From an uncultured Lachnospiraceae bacterium (GTDB taxonomy: Bacteria; Bacillota; Clostridia; Lachnospirales; Lachnospiraceae): DNA of 5,798 nucleotides. A program made the position numbers and the translations under genes. Positions within the stretch are counted from its first letter, which is position 1. Each line of letters opens with the position of its first letter. Of the stretch, positions 5,237-5,798 are shown one piece after another. The notes beneath the pieces are model-generated. The model worked only from the letters and a program-made list of their open reading frames with translations. It was not told the origin of the DNA and ran no database searches. The stretch is from the NCBI GenBank assembly GCA_948665105.1, contig CAPNGW010000169.1, forward strand, positions 1 through 5,798, in the 5' to 3' direction.

Positions 5237-5798
5237 TTAAGTCAAAACCAATTCAATATCGCTGCTCTCATAATAGCTTCTGTAGGCCTCGGGAATCCCC
5301 AGGTCTGTAATCAGTGCATTGGCAATGTCAAGACTGCCCAGATTCATAAAAGCGGCATTGCCGAACTTGGAGGAGTCCGTCACAATGACAATTTTTTCAG
5401 AACATTCCTTCAGGGATTTGAAAATGTTGCGCTCCACATCATTGGACACGGAATACCCGTGCTTGAAATCCGCACCGGAGACACCGATGAAGGCCTTGGA
5501 AAAAATCATGGAGGAAATATTATTCAAAGCCAAGTCTCCGTACAGGAAGGGAAATTTTCCGCTGTGAACCTTGCCGCCGCAGGTGATGACGTTGATGTTG
5601 GGGAAGGATGCAAGATAAGTGGCGGCAAACAGGTTATTGGTTACAATCTGGACGTGTCTGTGAGCCATGGCCTTGGTAATGGCATAACAGGTGGAGCCGC
5701 TTCCCAGGAAAATCCACTCATTTTCATCGGTAAACTCCTGGGCCTTAGCGGCAATCCGGCTGATGGAGCTGTCCGGGTCCGACAAGGCATGGCCGGGG
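5237..5798 (-). CDS. DeoR/GlpR-family transcriptional regulator, C-terminal sensor domain (5' end beyond window)
   Basis: The frame is open to the right edge with 186 codons visible; a TTG at 5785 is not a real start, since the frame continues upstream (PGHA). What is present is the DeoR C-terminal sensor domain, which has a ribose-phosphate-isomerase-like fold and binds phosphorylated sugars. Its usual motifs appear in order: helix RIAAKAQEF, the phosphate loop FLGSGST (in place of the common LDxGTT), VTNN, INVITCGGKV, FIGVSGAD and VTDSSKFG. The N-terminal winged helix-turn-helix (about 60-75 residues) would lie outside the window. The gene ends 34 nt before the cyclase gene, with only a ribosome binding site between, so the two are likely co-transcribed. 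Proteins of this family usually repress the operon they sit in and release DNA when a sugar phosphate binds; which sugar cannot be told. Confidence 0.92.
   Translation of the reverse strand, partial: PGHALSDPDSSISRIAAKAQEFTDENEWIFLGSGSTCYAITKAMAHRHVQIVTNNLFAATYLASFPNINVITCGGKVHSGKFPFLYGDLALNNISSMIFSKAFIGVSGADFKHGYSVSNDVERNIFKSLKECSEKIVIVTDSSKFGNAAFMNLGSLDIANALITDLGIPEAYRSYYESSDIELVLT

Noticed and set aside
5783..5785. TTG 5785 as the start of the DeoR-type gene
   Set aside because: The frame stays open upstream to the window edge, and the family needs an N-terminal DNA-binding domain that lies outside.

Overview
The window looks like a chromosomal stretch from a low-to-mid-GC Bacillota, most likely a gut clostridium of the Lachnospiraceae type. 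This is inferred from strong AGGAGG-type ribosome binding sites before almost every gene, tight gene spacing, the style of the proteins and a base composition that appears roughly balanced. No gene is distinctive enough to name a genus. All six genes lie on the minus strand, so they are transcribed from high to low coordinates.

In transcription order, the first block is: the C-terminal sensor half of a DeoR-family sugar-phosphate-responsive repressor (cut by the right edge), then 34 nt, a cyclase/kynurenine-formamidase-type metal hydrolase, then 31 nt, a TetR/AcrR-family repressor. The short gaps carry only ribosome binding sites, so these three are probably co-transcribed. A 301-nt non-coding region follows. 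It holds a 31-bp tandem repeat that runs into the end of the TetR gene, a long imperfect inverted repeat followed by six Ts (a likely terminator, possibly also an operator), a small CTGTC/GACAG dyad and a good extended -10 promoter.

That promoter should drive the second block: a six-helix DUF308 (HdeD-like) membrane protein, then after 3 nt a 705-residue MMPL/RND-type transporter, then after 20 nt an exported protein whose visible C-terminal end consists of xxxLxxG heptads (cut by the left edge). The best functional reading, which is inference, is a TetR-controlled envelope export or stress module: the MMPL pump is the proton-driven engine, the heptad protein is an extracytoplasmic partner, and the DUF308 protein is an accessory membrane subunit. 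Nothing in the sequence identifies the substrate.

No tRNA, rRNA, CRISPR array, insertion sequence or prophage element was seen. The most interesting parts are the compact TetR/DUF308/MMPL/heptad gene set and the repeat-rich control region in front of it.
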